Of a stretch of DNA of 64,000 bases, positions 11,155 to 22,300 are shown in pieces. A program made the translations under genes and the position numbers. The DNA lies in assembly GCA_037176705.1 (NCBI GenBank), contig CM073887.1:25423501-25487500 (forward strand). The letters run 5' to 3'. The notes beneath the pieces were generated by a model. That model did no database searches. It was given only the letters and a program-made list of their open reading frames with translations, and was not told the DNA's origin. The DNA comes from Molossus alvarezi. Its lineage: Eukaryota > Chordata > Mammalia > Chiroptera > Molossidae. How positions within the stretch are numbered: the stretch's first letter is position 1; each line of letters starts with the position of its first letter.

Positions 11155-11412
11155 AGCCCTGGCTGGTTTGGCTCAGCGGTTAGAGCATTGACCCGTGGAC
11201 CAAAGGGTCGCTGGTTTGATTCCTGGTCAAGGGCACATACCTGGGTTGCAGGTTTAATCCCCGGCCCTGGCTGGGATTATCCAGGGGGCAACCAATGTGT
11301 CTCTCTCACATTGATGTTTTTTTCTCTCTCTCTCCCTTCTATTCTATCTAAAAAAAAAAAAAAAGGAAAAATATCCTCAGGTGAGGATTAGTCAAAATAA
11401 ATCAATAAATAA
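11155..11412 (+). mobile_element. VES-A SINE
   Basis: The head carries AAGGGTCGCTGGTTTGATTC over the B box and CAAGGGCACATACCTGGG, the older VES-A spelling. The 3' hairpin TCCTCAGGTGAGGA is intact. The flanking repeat is AAGTATGTCCA against AAGTATATTCA. The tail is A-rich and mixed with TAAAT units. Confidence 0.93.
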
Positions 11413-12600
11413 AAGTATATTCAACTCACTCTTGCTAAGTTCTTGTACTGAAGATGCACATATTGGGAGCTTAACAAAAGCTTGTTGAAATATTACTTAG
11501 TAAATGTGTGAATAGCATCCACGTATACAGCATATCCCTTACAGACAAGAGCAGATGCGGCTCAGATAGCAGGTACATGCAAGGGGCTTCAAGAAGCAAC
11601 ACATCTGAAGAAAAGAGAGAGTTAAATTGGATCCTAAACAATGGTAATTCAGAAAAGAAGCAGGAGTCAGTCACTGGGCTGAATGTAAACGATAGTAAAA
11701 ATGAACCCAGAAAACAGCTTCTTAACATACCAACTAAACGTGTCTACTATCCAAAAAAAAGAAAATAAAAAGCTTCACTTTTCATTATACAATGATTATA
11801 AGGAGCTTGAGAAACTGTAGGCTGGAGAAAAATGGAAATTGACAGGAGATGGAAGAAAACCATGCAAGAACAGAAAAATAGAGATGAAAGCCAGCTGCAG
11901 ATCTAAACAACACCAGCGAATTTTCTTGTGAGCAAATGAATCATGCAGACACTAAATTCAATAACTAAATCAAACTAGAATGTTTTAGATTTCAGGATAA
12001 ACAGCACAAATGCACACTGTGAAGAAACATATGAACACTGACACTCGGGGTTTTAAAAACTGCAATTTCCAGACCTTCCCAGCACTCAGTTCATGCATCG
12101 AACCCTTCATCTCAAATCAGATGTCCGGCTGAAAACGGGAAGGTAATCTTCATTCAAGGCCCACCCTACTTAAGATTCAGGACGGCGTTATCTGCAAATA
12201 CTGCCTACTCCTCTACCAGGTAATGAATGGCCACTGGAGGACTCCGGCTGGAGGACCTCCCCTCTCCCCACGATAATGACCTCTCCCATAGGTCCAGAGT
12301 CCAGAGATAACCATGGAACTCAATAATTCACTTTTGGCAGCTCTATTTCTTTTTTAATTAACATCTTTCCCAGGCGACAGAGAAGAGCACGCTGCAGCAA
12401 GCAGATCCGTGATAAGCACACCTCGACAGCTGCAGATAGACAGGACGGCCAGGCTGAGCGAGCAAGGCCAAGTAACAGGTGACAGCAATTATTCACCGTG
12501 GCGGTGCAACAGGGCCTGGTGGGGTTTATCCCTCCAGTAAAGAGACTCATCATCAAAGTCATCCCAAAGTCGCAGCTGAACGAAAGAACAAAGCGAATGC
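11413..12600. other. Unassigned, repeat-poor stretch
   Basis: I recognise no interspersed repeat. A plus-strand frame of 86 codons at 11508-11768 ends in a basic run (KRVYYPKKRK). It has a plausible composition but no known family, no nearby partner exon and no clear splice sites. The segment 12300-12600 is GC-balanced and CpG-containing. Confidence 0.35.
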
Positions 12601-12672
12601 CGAACACCATCAGAGGGAAATGCAGTGTGTGCTCTGCGAACACCATCAGAGGGAAACGCAGCGTGTGCTCTG
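12601..12672 (+). repeat. 36-bp tandem duplication
   Basis: Two adjacent 36-bp units begin CGAACACCATCAGAGGGAAA, at 12601-12636 and 12637-12672. They differ at only two bases (T/C at unit positions 21 and 26). Because 36 is divisible by 3, overlapping frames stay open through both units, on the plus strand (12498-12767) and the minus strand (12320-12682). Neither translation resembles a known protein. Confidence 0.92.
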
Positions 12673-13715
12673 CGTCATGCAAACACTTGGAAATCGCAGG
12701 CCAGGTTACCCCTAGGCCCTCAAGCAGCGGTTGGAGGAGTCTTCTCCGTTCAAAATTCCTAACCTAAGTTAAAGGTTCTTCGAGATAGAATAATTTCATC
12801 GACCAGGATCACTTGTTTTTCCAAATGTCGCTGAAGAACATGTAATAGGACTACAGAACCACTCTACTTAGAAGCCAAATACCAATTAGCAGGTCCCCTA
12901 AAGCATTGAAACCGGAGCTCTGAAACTCACATGGCAGTTAGTTAATGTGGAGAATTTAGCATTTTAACACTTCGCAGGAACTGAATTTCCATCCCAGCAG
13001 ATCTCTGCATCACATAATATAAAGTGCCTTTTTGGTTCATCAGGCTCCATTTAACTAAGGCAAAACACATAGCTGTGAGGTAACTCCCAAAGCCACGCTG
13101 CTTAAATGAACCATGACCAATTTTTAAACAGGGCTTTTAAAAAGTAATACTGTCATCAGCTTCGCAGTCCGGACACCACAAGGCCCTCGCGCCCCAGCCA
13201 AGTGTGTCTAATTGCTTTTCTGGTGGGCCCACCCGCGCTCTGGGAGCCATTCTGGCCCTGAGCAAAAACCAAGGAAGAGTTTGGTATCACACTCCATCCT
13301 ACTACTGAAACATTCTGTAACAGTTACCTGCCTGCTCCCTTGGATGACAACTCCATGGGGGCCAGGCAGGGGGATCCCTGGCCCTTTGATTCTCTCCTCT
13401 GTTTTTCAGTTTTCTTCCTCGGCTGACTTCTTGGCCTCGGTGCATAAGTTGCCTAGACCAGAATAATATACCAGACTCTTCCTGGGGCCTCAGCCCTGTC
13501 CCCTACTCAACCTTAGTCTCTACTTGGCTCCCCTGTTGTCACCTAAGTCCTCATGGGACAAATGAGAGACAGAAAGCTCTGTGATGTCACATCTCATCTA
13601 AATAATCACTGATGTATCTCATTGTAATTTTAGTTATTCCTTACGGCAGCTAGTGAAAAGTAGTAATGAATGGCTAATGAAGAAAAGTTACCCTGAGTGA
13701 CAGTGATATTAGCAT
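12673..13715. other. Unassigned, repeat-poor stretch
   Basis: No named element is seen. The part around 13000-13140 is AT-rich and lacks repeat landmarks. The part at 13150-13520 is more GC-rich. Nothing supports a gene. Confidence 0.35.
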
Positions 13716-13960
13716 GTTATGTCTGTTGAGTCAACTTCGACTCCTGACGACCCTGTGAATGAGTGATACCTACAACGTCCTGCCCTCACCAGCCCTGCTC
13801 AGCTCCTGTAGACTCATGCCTTTGGCTTCTTTCATGGAATCAATCCATCCCATATTTGGTCTTTCTCTTCTTTCTGCCTTTTATTTTTTTCCAGCACTAT
13901 TATATTTTCCAAAGAACCCTACCGTCTCGTGATACTAACATAGATCCTTTAAAATCAGTT
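13716..13960. mobile_element. Ancient interspersed repeat, possibly RTE-type LINE
   Basis: The blocks GAGTCAACTTCGACTCCTGA, CCCTGTGAATGAGTGATA, GACTCATGCCTTTGGCTTC and GGAATCAATCCATCCCATAT form a string that I associate with an old repeat scattered through mammalian genomes. I think it is RTE-related but am unsure of the family name. It is diverged and non-coding. Orientation is not set. Confidence 0.4.
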
Positions 13961-14274
13961 TTCACATTTTGCATTCTTTAAATAAAAAAAAATGTTATTC
14001 ATCAATACTAATACTTGATAACGTAAGGAAATATTACATATGGTTTCTCATAAGACCTGTATATGAAGAACCATAATGCAAAGTGTTATTTATAAAAGAG
14101 ATAAAATGCCACAGAAAATCAGAGAAGGTGAGATTACTCAGAACCATGATGATTCAAGAATGTTTCACCGAGAAGGCAGCATCTGACTTGTCTTAATCCC
14201 ACAGACAAAGGAGATTCCAGACAGAGAACTGAAACAACCAATGCGGAGAGGTGGCGGGGTGGAGTGGGAAGATC

Positions 14275-14440
14275 AGAGACCCCTGGGCTACAGAGAGTGG
14301 GTTTGAAGCTCAGCTCTACCTCTCACTATCTGAGCAACCTTGGAAAAGCCCCATGGTGTCAATTTTCTTTCCTTTGTTTGTAAAATGGAAAGAATAATAC
14401 CTTCTTAGATAGGATTTTTGTGATAAATATATAGTCAAAG
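14275..14440 (+). mobile_element. MIR SINE
   Basis: The MIR order is clear: GGGTTTGAAGCTCAGCTCTA (tRNA-like B box region), CTCACTATCTGAGCAACCTT (core), TTGTTTGTAAAATGGAAAG and AATAATACCTTC. The 3' LINE2-like tail is worn away. It is an ancient fossil with no function visible. Confidence 0.85.
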
Positions 14441-15689
14441 CTCAACAATTGCCCTACACTTTGTAAGCAGCCTACATAGAGGATTCACTCACAGCTCGGC
14501 TGGCAGGACGTGTATATGAAGGTGGTGAGGGGGGAACTAGGCTGGGAATGTGGTCTGAGGCCAGACCATGTGGTCCTCTGAACTCACACTCAGCAGGCTA
14601 CAGCCATCGAATACAATGGAGCAAGAACGTACTGTGGACAGAGCTGTGCTTCAGAGTAACTGAATTTGGTGGCAGTAAAGATTGTTTGGAAGAGGGAAGA
14701 CCGGAGGTGTGAAATCCAGTTGGGTATCAAGTAAGTCATGCTAAAAACAACAAAGGTCAATATAAGAAGAGAGGGACCATTCTAGACACTTAAAATCATA
14801 ACTGCTAAGGTCTAGTAAATATGTGGATGTTGGAATAAAAGGGAATGGAAAACAGAGAACGGGGTAAAAAAGACAGTGCTATTGACAGATTTACAGAACC
14901 CAAAAGAAGGAATAAGTTTGGGAAAAAAAAAAAAAGACTATAATTAAGTTCAAGTTTCTAGCAGGACATTTGATTATAATGGTTCTAAACGTTCAGGGAA
15001 ATCTTCAATGAGAGCACAATCGGGCAACGGTCTACAAACTGGGTCAGGTATCTCCTGTGTGACACTAGAGGGTAATTGTTTAATGTTCTGAGTCTTCTCA
15101 TGCAGACAGCTCTCTTTGCTGACATGTTGCCGGGCATGGAACGCAAGTGCTAGTGGGCCACTCTGGGTGAGCAGAATGGCCGCTGCTGGGTGAACACATG
15201 GTAGTGAACAGGAGAGCTGTAAAGACTGTTCATCAGATTTTGGCTGCTCAACATCAAACCCACCTTACCCCTGTGGGGAAGCCTTCAGTGTGTGGTTTTG
15301 ATGGGAAGTCAAGTCCTACTTCTCAGTGGAGCACACACAGGTGTCTGAGGTGTGGCCAAACAGAAGCTTCTACATGACAACTTAGCTAGTTGAGCCAAGT
15401 GGGCAATGACAAGGGGACAGCTGAGAACTCAGCCTCATCAGCAGCCCCCAGCTGCAGCAGATTTATCAGGCCACTTCTGCAACATGACCGGCTCCCCAGG
15501 TTTCTGCCCATACTCCTAGTTTCCTAGATATTGGTTCCATTTTTAAAGCTACCCAAGAATTATTATTTTTTCTACATAAGTTAGCTAGCATCGGTTTTTT
15601 TTTTGTTTGTTTGTTTTTACCACAGAACCTCAAAACTTCTTTCCTGTAATCAATTTCTTGTGTACATAGTAAAAAGTATTATACAGTAG
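14441..15689. other. Unassigned; possible L2 relic in the first half
   Basis: The purine-rich text at about 14500-14900 (GGTGGCAGTAAAGATTG, GGAAGAGGGAAGACCGG) resembles the internal part of an L2, but only loosely. The segment 15000-15550 is unique, of medium GC, with no named repeat. It holds TTTTTTTTTTGTTTGTTTG at about 15594-15615. Confidence 0.35.
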
Positions 15690-15920
15690 GGAACAGCCAA
15701 GACTCCAGAATAGGACTCCCCTGGTTTTGTTCTTAGGTCTGCTCCCTACTAGCTATGTGATCTTTAGCAAATCACTTCACAACTAGTGCCTCAACTTCTC
15801 CATCTGTAAAACAGAGATCGTAACAGTAACCGACCTCATGTGGTGTCTTGCCAATGGATTTATAAAGTATCTATGAGACAGCATGGCACAGAGTAAGCAT
15901 AAATAACAGTTGTGATTATG
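15690..15920 (+). mobile_element. MIR SINE, near full length
   Basis: The MIR core is well preserved: CTACTAGCTATGTGATCTTT, GCAAATCACTTCACAAC, CTTCTCCATCTGTAAAACAG and GATCGTAACAGTAACCGACC. The 3' part ends GGCACAGAGTAAGCATAAAT, the counterpart of the usual GGCACATAGTAAG tail. Confidence 0.87.
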
Positions 15921-16480
15921 ATAATGAGATGACAATCACAGTGAGGTGCCCCTGAAATGAGCCATGATTACTGCCTTCAGCACTTTGGAATCTAATTGAA
16001 GAAGCAAGAGGCATACATATTCAATATTTCACAGGTGGGAAAGGATGGCATAGAATGCACCTGTGGGACACAAATGTAGATCATTGTCAGTTTATGAAAT
16101 GTTCTTCCTTAAATGAGTCACATTTCGGCCACTGAATTACTAGGCCATACCTGAAGGTCATGAATAGTTTTCAAGATTCACCCAAGGACTTATAATAGGT
16201 TAAGATCAAATGAGAAAATGAGCAAAGGACATTTGTTTCAAGACTGAACAGTGTCAAAAATCCAAAAGCACTCCCAGCATAGTTTGTCTCGGTGTTCCCT
16301 CACGGTTCCATTCAGATACATGGAGATCCCAGGCAGAATAAAACTGAGATATGACCTCACAGGATTCTTTCTGATGAAACATGAGAATGAATCCTCAGGC
16401 TGAGGAGTTTACTAGAGCCACCCACAAGTCTCTTCAGTGGAGTGGAGGATGCTATCGAATTCTTGGACAAAGTCTGAATT
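15921..16480. other. Unassigned stretch
   Basis: No clear element is seen. GCCTTCAGCACTTTGGAATC at about 15974 resembles an L2-type block, but too weakly to call. Confidence 0.3.
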
Positions 16481-17310
16481 ATGTATTCTTTTCCATCTAA
16501 ACATCTATCAAGAGTCTACAAAAACTTATACATCTTTGCATCATCTAAAACAACTTTTAGGAATTCAATTTCAGCATCATCGAGTACAACTGCTTTTTGG
16601 GGATTCAATTTCATTTTTTCCCTATAAATTACCAATTGTCCCAGCCCCACTGATTGAAAAAGACCACCTTGCCATGTGACCCTGTGGTGCCACTTTCTGA
16701 AATACACCAAGTGTCTATGCACAAGTCCGTTTCTGGGCTCTCTTCTCTTCCATTGATTGATTTGCTCATTCCTATGCCAGCAATGCACTATCTTAATTAA
16801 TATGCTTTTCTTTTTTAATCCTCACCTGAGGATATTTTTTTTCCATTAATTTTTAGAAAGAGTGGAAGGGAAGGAGAAGGGAAGGAGAGAGAGAGAGAAA
16901 CATCGATGTGACAGAGACACATCGATTGGTTGCCTCCCGAACAAGCCCCAACCAGGCAGGGCCGGGGATCAAACCTACAACCCAGAAACATGCCGTTGAC
17001 CAGGAGTCGAACCTGAGACCCTTTGGTCTGCAGGCCAACACTGTAACCACTGACCCACACTGGCCAGGGCTTAATTACTATGCTCTAATTATAAGTCTTG
17101 TTCCTGGTAGCTCAAGTCCCCTGACCTCCTTCTTCAAAAGCGCCTCAGTGGTTCTTGGCCCTCTCCATGTTTATAGACACTGTAGAATCAGCTCATCAAA
17201 TTCCACCCCAAAAAACCCACTGGGATTTTTACTGGTGTTGCATGGAATCTATAGGTCAATTCAGGGGAACATTAACATCTTTACAATATTAAGAAAGAAA
17301 AAAAAGTGAA
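16481..17310 (-). mobile_element. L1 ORF2 relic, antisense, split by VES
   Basis: The plus strand reads as the antisense of the L1 ORF2 end: TTTTTCCCTATAAATTACC, CTTCCATTGATTGATTTGC, TCCTATGCCAGCAATGCAC, then after the SINE GAATCTATAGGTCAATTC and CATCTTTACAATATTAAG. The copy has stops and indels, so it is a dead relic. VES at 16807-17069 interrupts it. The 5' boundary is uncertain. Confidence 0.75.
16807..17069 (-). mobile_element. VES-A SINE
   Basis: On the minus strand the copy starts GCCCTGGCCAGTGTGGGTC and ends with the intact hairpin TCCTCAGGTGAGGA and an A tail. The TSD is CTTAATTAATATGCT at 16792-16806 against CTTAATTACTATGCT at 17070-17084. The head has the older AGGGTCTCAGGTTCGACTCC spelling, so it is not among the youngest copies. 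Confidence 0.95.
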
Positions 17311-19289
17311 CAGACCTCAGCTGGAAGAGATTTAACACTAAATTAAATTCTGATTTTGGCTATGACAGGGGACTGGGGGTTCTAGTTACTGAAATAAGAC
17401 TGTGTGTAACTTAACAAGAATATAAGACTTATTACCTAAGAGGAACCAGAAAACAGGGACTGCTCAAGTTGCAATCCCAGTGCTGGGAAGGTCTCCGTGT
17501 CTGCCATCTACTGTAGAGGGAACATAAGAGACACGAAGCTGCACTTATATTATATCAGAAGCAGTGTTTGTTCATCTGGCATCCTCAGGATCGGCTTGTC
17601 TCAGAAAATGTCTTGCATCTTTTGTGAGATATATTTTGTTAAAAGTTTAGTTACCTTCTCTTACATTTTCTCACTACTTATTACCAATATGTAGCAATGT
17701 TCCTGAGTTTTTATGTTTATCTCATACACTGCAAGAGAGTCCTTTAATAATTAGTTGATTTTTAAAATTTTTTCTATGCAGATAACATTGGTGGATTGAA
17801 TCTCTTCTAGGACTTGTAATGGTATTTCAAGGCTTGTGTCCCATGAGGACACTGGGATGTCCTATTGCTAGCCTTGAAGTCTGTTTCAGGCTTTGGTCAC
17901 CTGGCTCTGTGTGAGTTCCCAAGCTGCTTTGCAGAAGCTGAACTCCTGGCCACACTTCCTGCTTCCAGACCAATCCTGGACCAATGCCCTGCAAGCCTAA
18001 GGCTGGGGCTCCAATCACCATGTTTCACTTCTATCTACAGAGAGGAAGGTGTTCTTTGTTGAGCCTGGATCTACATTTATGTTTTCCTATTTTAATATTT
18101 CTCCTGCCATCAATTGTGTATGTAAGGAAGGGAATTAATCAAGCTACAAACCACCCATGGAACCTTGTCAGAAGTTAATGCAACCATCATATAATGTCTT
18201 GACTATGGGAAATGTTTTGAATAAAGCAGAGTATACAACATAAGTGTGAAATTCTAAGAGATCATAAGGTAAATCATCACAAAACCAAGAAGCTTTTAGT
18301 TCCTTTGTCTCAAGTGCAACATTAACACACAGTCGAATGTCTTCACATATTCAACTGGCTGTTATCACGTGGATTACATTTTATGTTCATATCCTCAGTG
18401 TCCAGCATATCACAATCCTTAGTGAAGAACTGCTTGGTTTAGGGAAGGCCACATAACCTCCAGAGCCTCATTTTCCTCATAGAATTGTGTTGGAATAATT
18501 ATTTCAAATAAACCACAATAGCATCTGAGGTGGGAGAGAAGATGGGAGTTAAAGTTCTTACATCATTCAGTAGGAGGGTAAAGGTCTACTTTACACTTCA
18601 AGTTAGATATTCATGGTGAAATAGGCAGGGTGATGACGAAAAGAACAGATATGGAGAATAAAATGTTCAGGATTAATAGAGGAAATGATATGAGAAAAAG
18701 AAAAGAAAGAGAGAGGAAAAAAGACCTCAATCAATCCAACAGGCCCCTCATCCTGTCTCTACCTTTGTCCACCATGCTCTGTGCCCTTCAGGGCTGACCT
18801 TGTATGGATCACACGCTGAGGCTCCCTTGCTTTCTGGACTGCCAGTGAGCTCAGCCAATAGGAGGCAGAGAGGAAAGTCAGAGGGAGGGAAGAGAGGGAA
18901 ATCAGGGAACCTATTCCCTGGCTCCATTCTCATAGGGCTACCAGGTTCTGAAGGGAGGTCTCTACAGATTAATATTCTTCCTCTCTTTCTCTCCTTTCCT
19001 CCCTCCTCCCTTATTTCAAAAACTTAATTCAAAGCCAAAGCATGTAAAATATCTCAGTAATTTCTATATCGATCATATGTTGAAAGACTAAGATTTTAAT
19101 AGATTGGTTTAAATAAAATATATTATTAAAATTAATTTCTCCTGTTCCTTTCCTTCATTTGATGTGACTACTGGAAAATCATTAACTGACACATTAGGCT
19201 CACATTTGGGGCTCACAGTACATTTCTATTGGACAATGATGCTCTATCTCGTAAGGTCAAATTAGGCCCCCTTGGCTCCTTTTGAGTTT
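17311..19289. other. Unassigned stretch
   Basis: No repeat is recognised over about 2 kb. The segment 17830-18060 is GC-balanced and 18750-19010 contains purine/pyrimidine-rich runs (AGAGGGAGGGAAGAGAGGG). Open frames are all under 76 codons. Confidence 0.35.
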
Positions 19290-19402
19290 AGGCCCTAGAC
19301 CAGCCTCACAGAATTCACCAAGGAGCTTATTAAAGATGCACAATCGCTCATGCCCCACCCCTGAGCTATTAAGTCAAAATCTAGACTGAGAACCACTGTT
19401 TT
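19290..19402 (-). mobile_element. MER5-type hAT MITE fragment
   Basis: The blocks AATTCACCAAGGAGCTTATT, GCCCCACCCCTGAG and ACTGAGAACCACTG follow MER5A/B order, the last being the terminal inverted repeat. The other end is worn. Strand is a best guess. Confidence 0.6.
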
Positions 19403-19660
19403 ACATAAACACTCAACATTTGGCCATGTAGATCTTGCCACTGACCACCCTAATGAAGAAAGAAGCTGGGCAAGATAAATTCAATGACATGGAAGGGGGG
19501 CAGCAAACTACTGAAAACCTAAAACAAAACAAGCCCAATCCAGGCTTTCCTCGGGTGGAGGTGGAGGCAAACTTCCACACAAGTGGATCCTTGGGAACTT
19601 CCCAGAGCAGTGGTACAGAGTCAGGTAAGTCAATAAAGCAGAGACATTTGCCTATTAATC

Positions 19661-20021
19661 TGTTATGGACTGAATGTTTGTGTCCCTTCCAAAACATATA
19701 GATTGAAATCCTAACCCCCAATGTAATGGTACTTGGAGGTGGGACTTTTGAGAGGTGAATAAGCCATGAGGGTGTAGCCCTGAGAGTAGTGTCTTCATGA
19801 AAGAGACCACAGAGAGCCCCCTCCCTCCCTGCTCTTTCAACCCTGGTAGGTTGCAAGGAAAAACAGTTTCCAACCCACGTGAGGCCCCTCATCAGAACTT
19901 TACCATGTTGGCACCTGATCTCAGGCGTCCGGCCTCCACAACCGTGAGAAATAAATGTCTGTTGTTGATAAGCCACCCAGTCTAAAGTATTCTGTAATCG
20001 CAGCTCAAATTGACTAAGACA
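19661..20021 (+). mobile_element. MaLR solo LTR (ERVL-MaLR relic)
   Basis: The LTR runs from TGTTATGGACTGAATGTTTG to TTGACTAAGACA, with internal CCTAACCCCCAATGTAATGG, ACTTGGAGGTGGGAC, CCGTGAGAAATAAATG and TAAGCCACCCAGTC. These are hallmarks of the MST/MLT1 LTR group. The AATAAA inside is the LTR polyadenylation signal. No internal proviral genes flank it, so it is a solo LTR left by recombination. Flanking 5-bp repeats are not clear. The 187-codon antisense frame across it is accidental. Confidence 0.85.
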
Positions 20022-20252
20022 CAGTCTTTCGTTTGTAACCAGACAAGGTATATATCATTAGTTTTTCTTCTACCATTTATAGGTTTCTTTTGAGGAGTTA
20101 AATGTCAGAATCTACATAACCAATTTGTGCCATAGCCTCCAATTGCTGTTTCTGAGAATAACCTTTGGCTTTGAGTAGCACATTCTATGTTGTCCCTTGA
20201 CAACTTCTAGCAAGCCCCTCTCTCAACTCTTCTCTAAAAATATTTCATCGCC

Positions 20253-20500
20253 GCCCTGGCCGGTTTGGCTCAGCGGTTAGAGCGTCAGCCTGCGGTCCAC
20301 AGAGACCCGGGTTCAGTTCCCGCTAAGGGCACGTACCTCGGCTGCAGTTTGTCCCCAGCCCTGGTTGGTCGTGCGGGTGGCGGCCACTCGATGTGTCCCT
20401 TTCACATCGATATTTCTCTCTCTTCCTCTCTCTCCTTCCCGCTCTATCTGAGTAAAAAATGGAAAAATGTCCTCGGATGAAGATAAAATATATATATATA
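20253..20500 (+). mobile_element. VES-A SINE, young type
   Basis: The copy starts CCCTGGCCGGTTTGGCTCAG and carries GGGTTCAGTTCCCGCTAAGG, TACCTCGGCTGCAGTTTGTC and CCACTCGATGTGTCCC. The TSD TATTTCATCGCC is perfect, at 20241-20252 and 20501-20512. The 3' hairpin is mutated (TCCTCGGATGAAGA), and the tail has become a short TA repeat (ATATATATATATAT). Confidence 0.95.
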
Positions 20501-20512
20501 TATTTCATCGCC

Positions 20513-21049
20513 ATATATATTAGAAAACCTTTAAAAATACTCTTTAGTCTCTTACTTAGAAACACACTATTCCGAAATATCCTTTTTTCTTAGATATTCT
20601 AATTTTATTTCAAAAAGCGACCCACCTCGTTCCCTCTGTACACTCCCCTCCTCCAGGCACATGCCCACTTGGCCTTGCCCTTTCACCTTGCCAGGTACAC
20701 TGCATCAGTGGTCATCCTCAGCCTGCAAGGTCTAACTAGCAGAGTATAAACACTGCATTGGTGCAGTGGGCCATGGAAATGCAAAGGAGTCAAGACTGAA
20801 TGTGGTCCACGTGGGGTGATGAGAGGTAGGAAAGCTGACTTTGAGTCTCCAGCAGACAAATGCCAATTGGTACCCAAGAGGTTACAGGGGACAGCCAACT
20901 AATTTCTGGCTTTCCATCCTGTTAAATGGATTATTTCATCTAATCATGGGCCAAGCGCTCACTATTTCCATTAGTTTAATTTTAGAACACTCTTTAATAT
21001 CTGGCTGCACTGGCACACTCTCATTATTCTTTCTCAAGATTTTCTTAGC
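20513..21049. other. Unassigned stretch
   Basis: No named repeat is recognised before the L1 relic. The segment around 20640-20900 is GC-balanced and may be a worn LTR, but I cannot place it. Confidence 0.3.
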
Positions 21050-21370
21050 TATTTTTGCCTGTTTCTTATTCTTGCAGAAGAACTTCAGGATCATTTTGTC
21101 AAGTTTAATTTCCCATGGGTTTTGACTAAGGTTTGCACTAAAATCCATAAACTTACGTTGAAATTATCCAATTCAAGGACGTGGTATATCTCTCCATTTA
21201 TTTGGACTTTCTTTTATATACCCCAATAAAATTTAATAGTTCTCTTTCTACAAGTCCTGCACATTTTCTGATGGGTTCATTACTAATCAGTTTATTCTTT
21301 TGTTTTCGTTGTAAATGCAATCATTTGCCAGAATTATTTTCCTATTTACTTAATTATGCAGCAATACATA
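21050..21370 (-). mobile_element. L1 ORF2 relic, antisense
   Basis: The plus strand contains the antisense L1 strings AACTTCAGGATCATTTTGTC, GACGTGGTATATCTCTCC, TTATTTGGACTTTCTTTTAT and AAGTCCTGCACATTTTCTGA in the expected order. It is diverged, with no usable frame. Confidence 0.7.
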
Positions 21371-22300
21371 GATAAAAAGTCCAAACGTACGGAGGAGTAA
21401 AAAACAAACTCATCATTCAAACAGCCAAACCCCTCCTCCCACCAGCAGGACTGTCTGTGAAGAATTGGGCTCGTATCCATCAAGACAAGTTTCCATGCTC
21501 TCTGGATTTTGTTGAGTTTTTGGCTTTGATATATTTTACATAAATAAGATCACACTACATATTTTCCTTATGACTTTCCATACAACAGTATGACTTAGAA
21601 GAGTTTTCTTGTCAGTAGATATAGATATATTCATCTGTAGCTGCCTATAACACCATTACAAGAATTTGACAATGTTTTCAATAAATTTCCCACTAATGAA
21701 CTAATTTAAGTACTTCTGGTTTTACACAACGAAGACATTACTTTGCAAAACATTCTTGAATATATCTCTAATGTGCACATATACTAGTATTCTCATGGGA
21801 GAAGTTTCTGAAAATGGGATTTCTGGGTCAACAGTTATGATCATTTTTTAAAAATTGAAAGCCACTATCATATTGCCCTGGGGAAAAAATGATTTGCCAC
21901 TTTGTACCAACATCATGAAAAGGTCTGTTTTCCCTCACTCTTTATAATTAACATTTTTGACAGTTTGCCAAAACGTTGCTAAATAATTGTTTTTTAAATT
22001 CATATTTCCTTGAGGACCTGAGAGATATTTTTGTATTTGCATGGGCTATATCAATATCTTCTTCCACAAACTGTCTTGCCATAGCCCCTCTTTGATAAAC
22101 CCTGAATTTTCTCCTTAATCTCATGACTCTGCTGTAGCAGCTCTATTTTTATCACAAATATGCATCTCTCATCCGTTATATATGCATCCCACTCTGTCAT
22201 TTTCCTTTTAACGTTGTCAAATAGTAGTTCCGAATTTTTATGTGGTTCAATGTAAGATTTACAAAATGTATACTTTATTAACATGTTAAATTAAAAAGAT
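21371..22300 (-). mobile_element. Probable L1 3' relic, antisense
   Basis: Weaker blocks of the kind found near the L1 3' end are present (TTTTACATAAATAAGATCAC, GAAAATGGGATTTCTGGGTC, TGCCACTTTGTACCAACATC). It may be the same element as the ORF2 relic just upstream. Divergence is high, so both family and limits are uncertain. Confidence 0.45.

Noticed and set aside
11508..11768. 86-codon frame ending in a basic run
   Set aside because: No homologous family recognised, no splice sites, no start context. Kept only as a note in the unassigned stretch.
19413..19976. Open frame of 187 codons (minus strand)
   Set aside because: Most of it runs antisense through a MaLR solo LTR, so it is not a gene.
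20253..20340. tRNA-gene-like heads with A and B boxes (seen in all VES copies)
   Set aside because: They are heads of SINEs with tails and TSDs. The cloverleaf is not intact and they are not tRNA genes.
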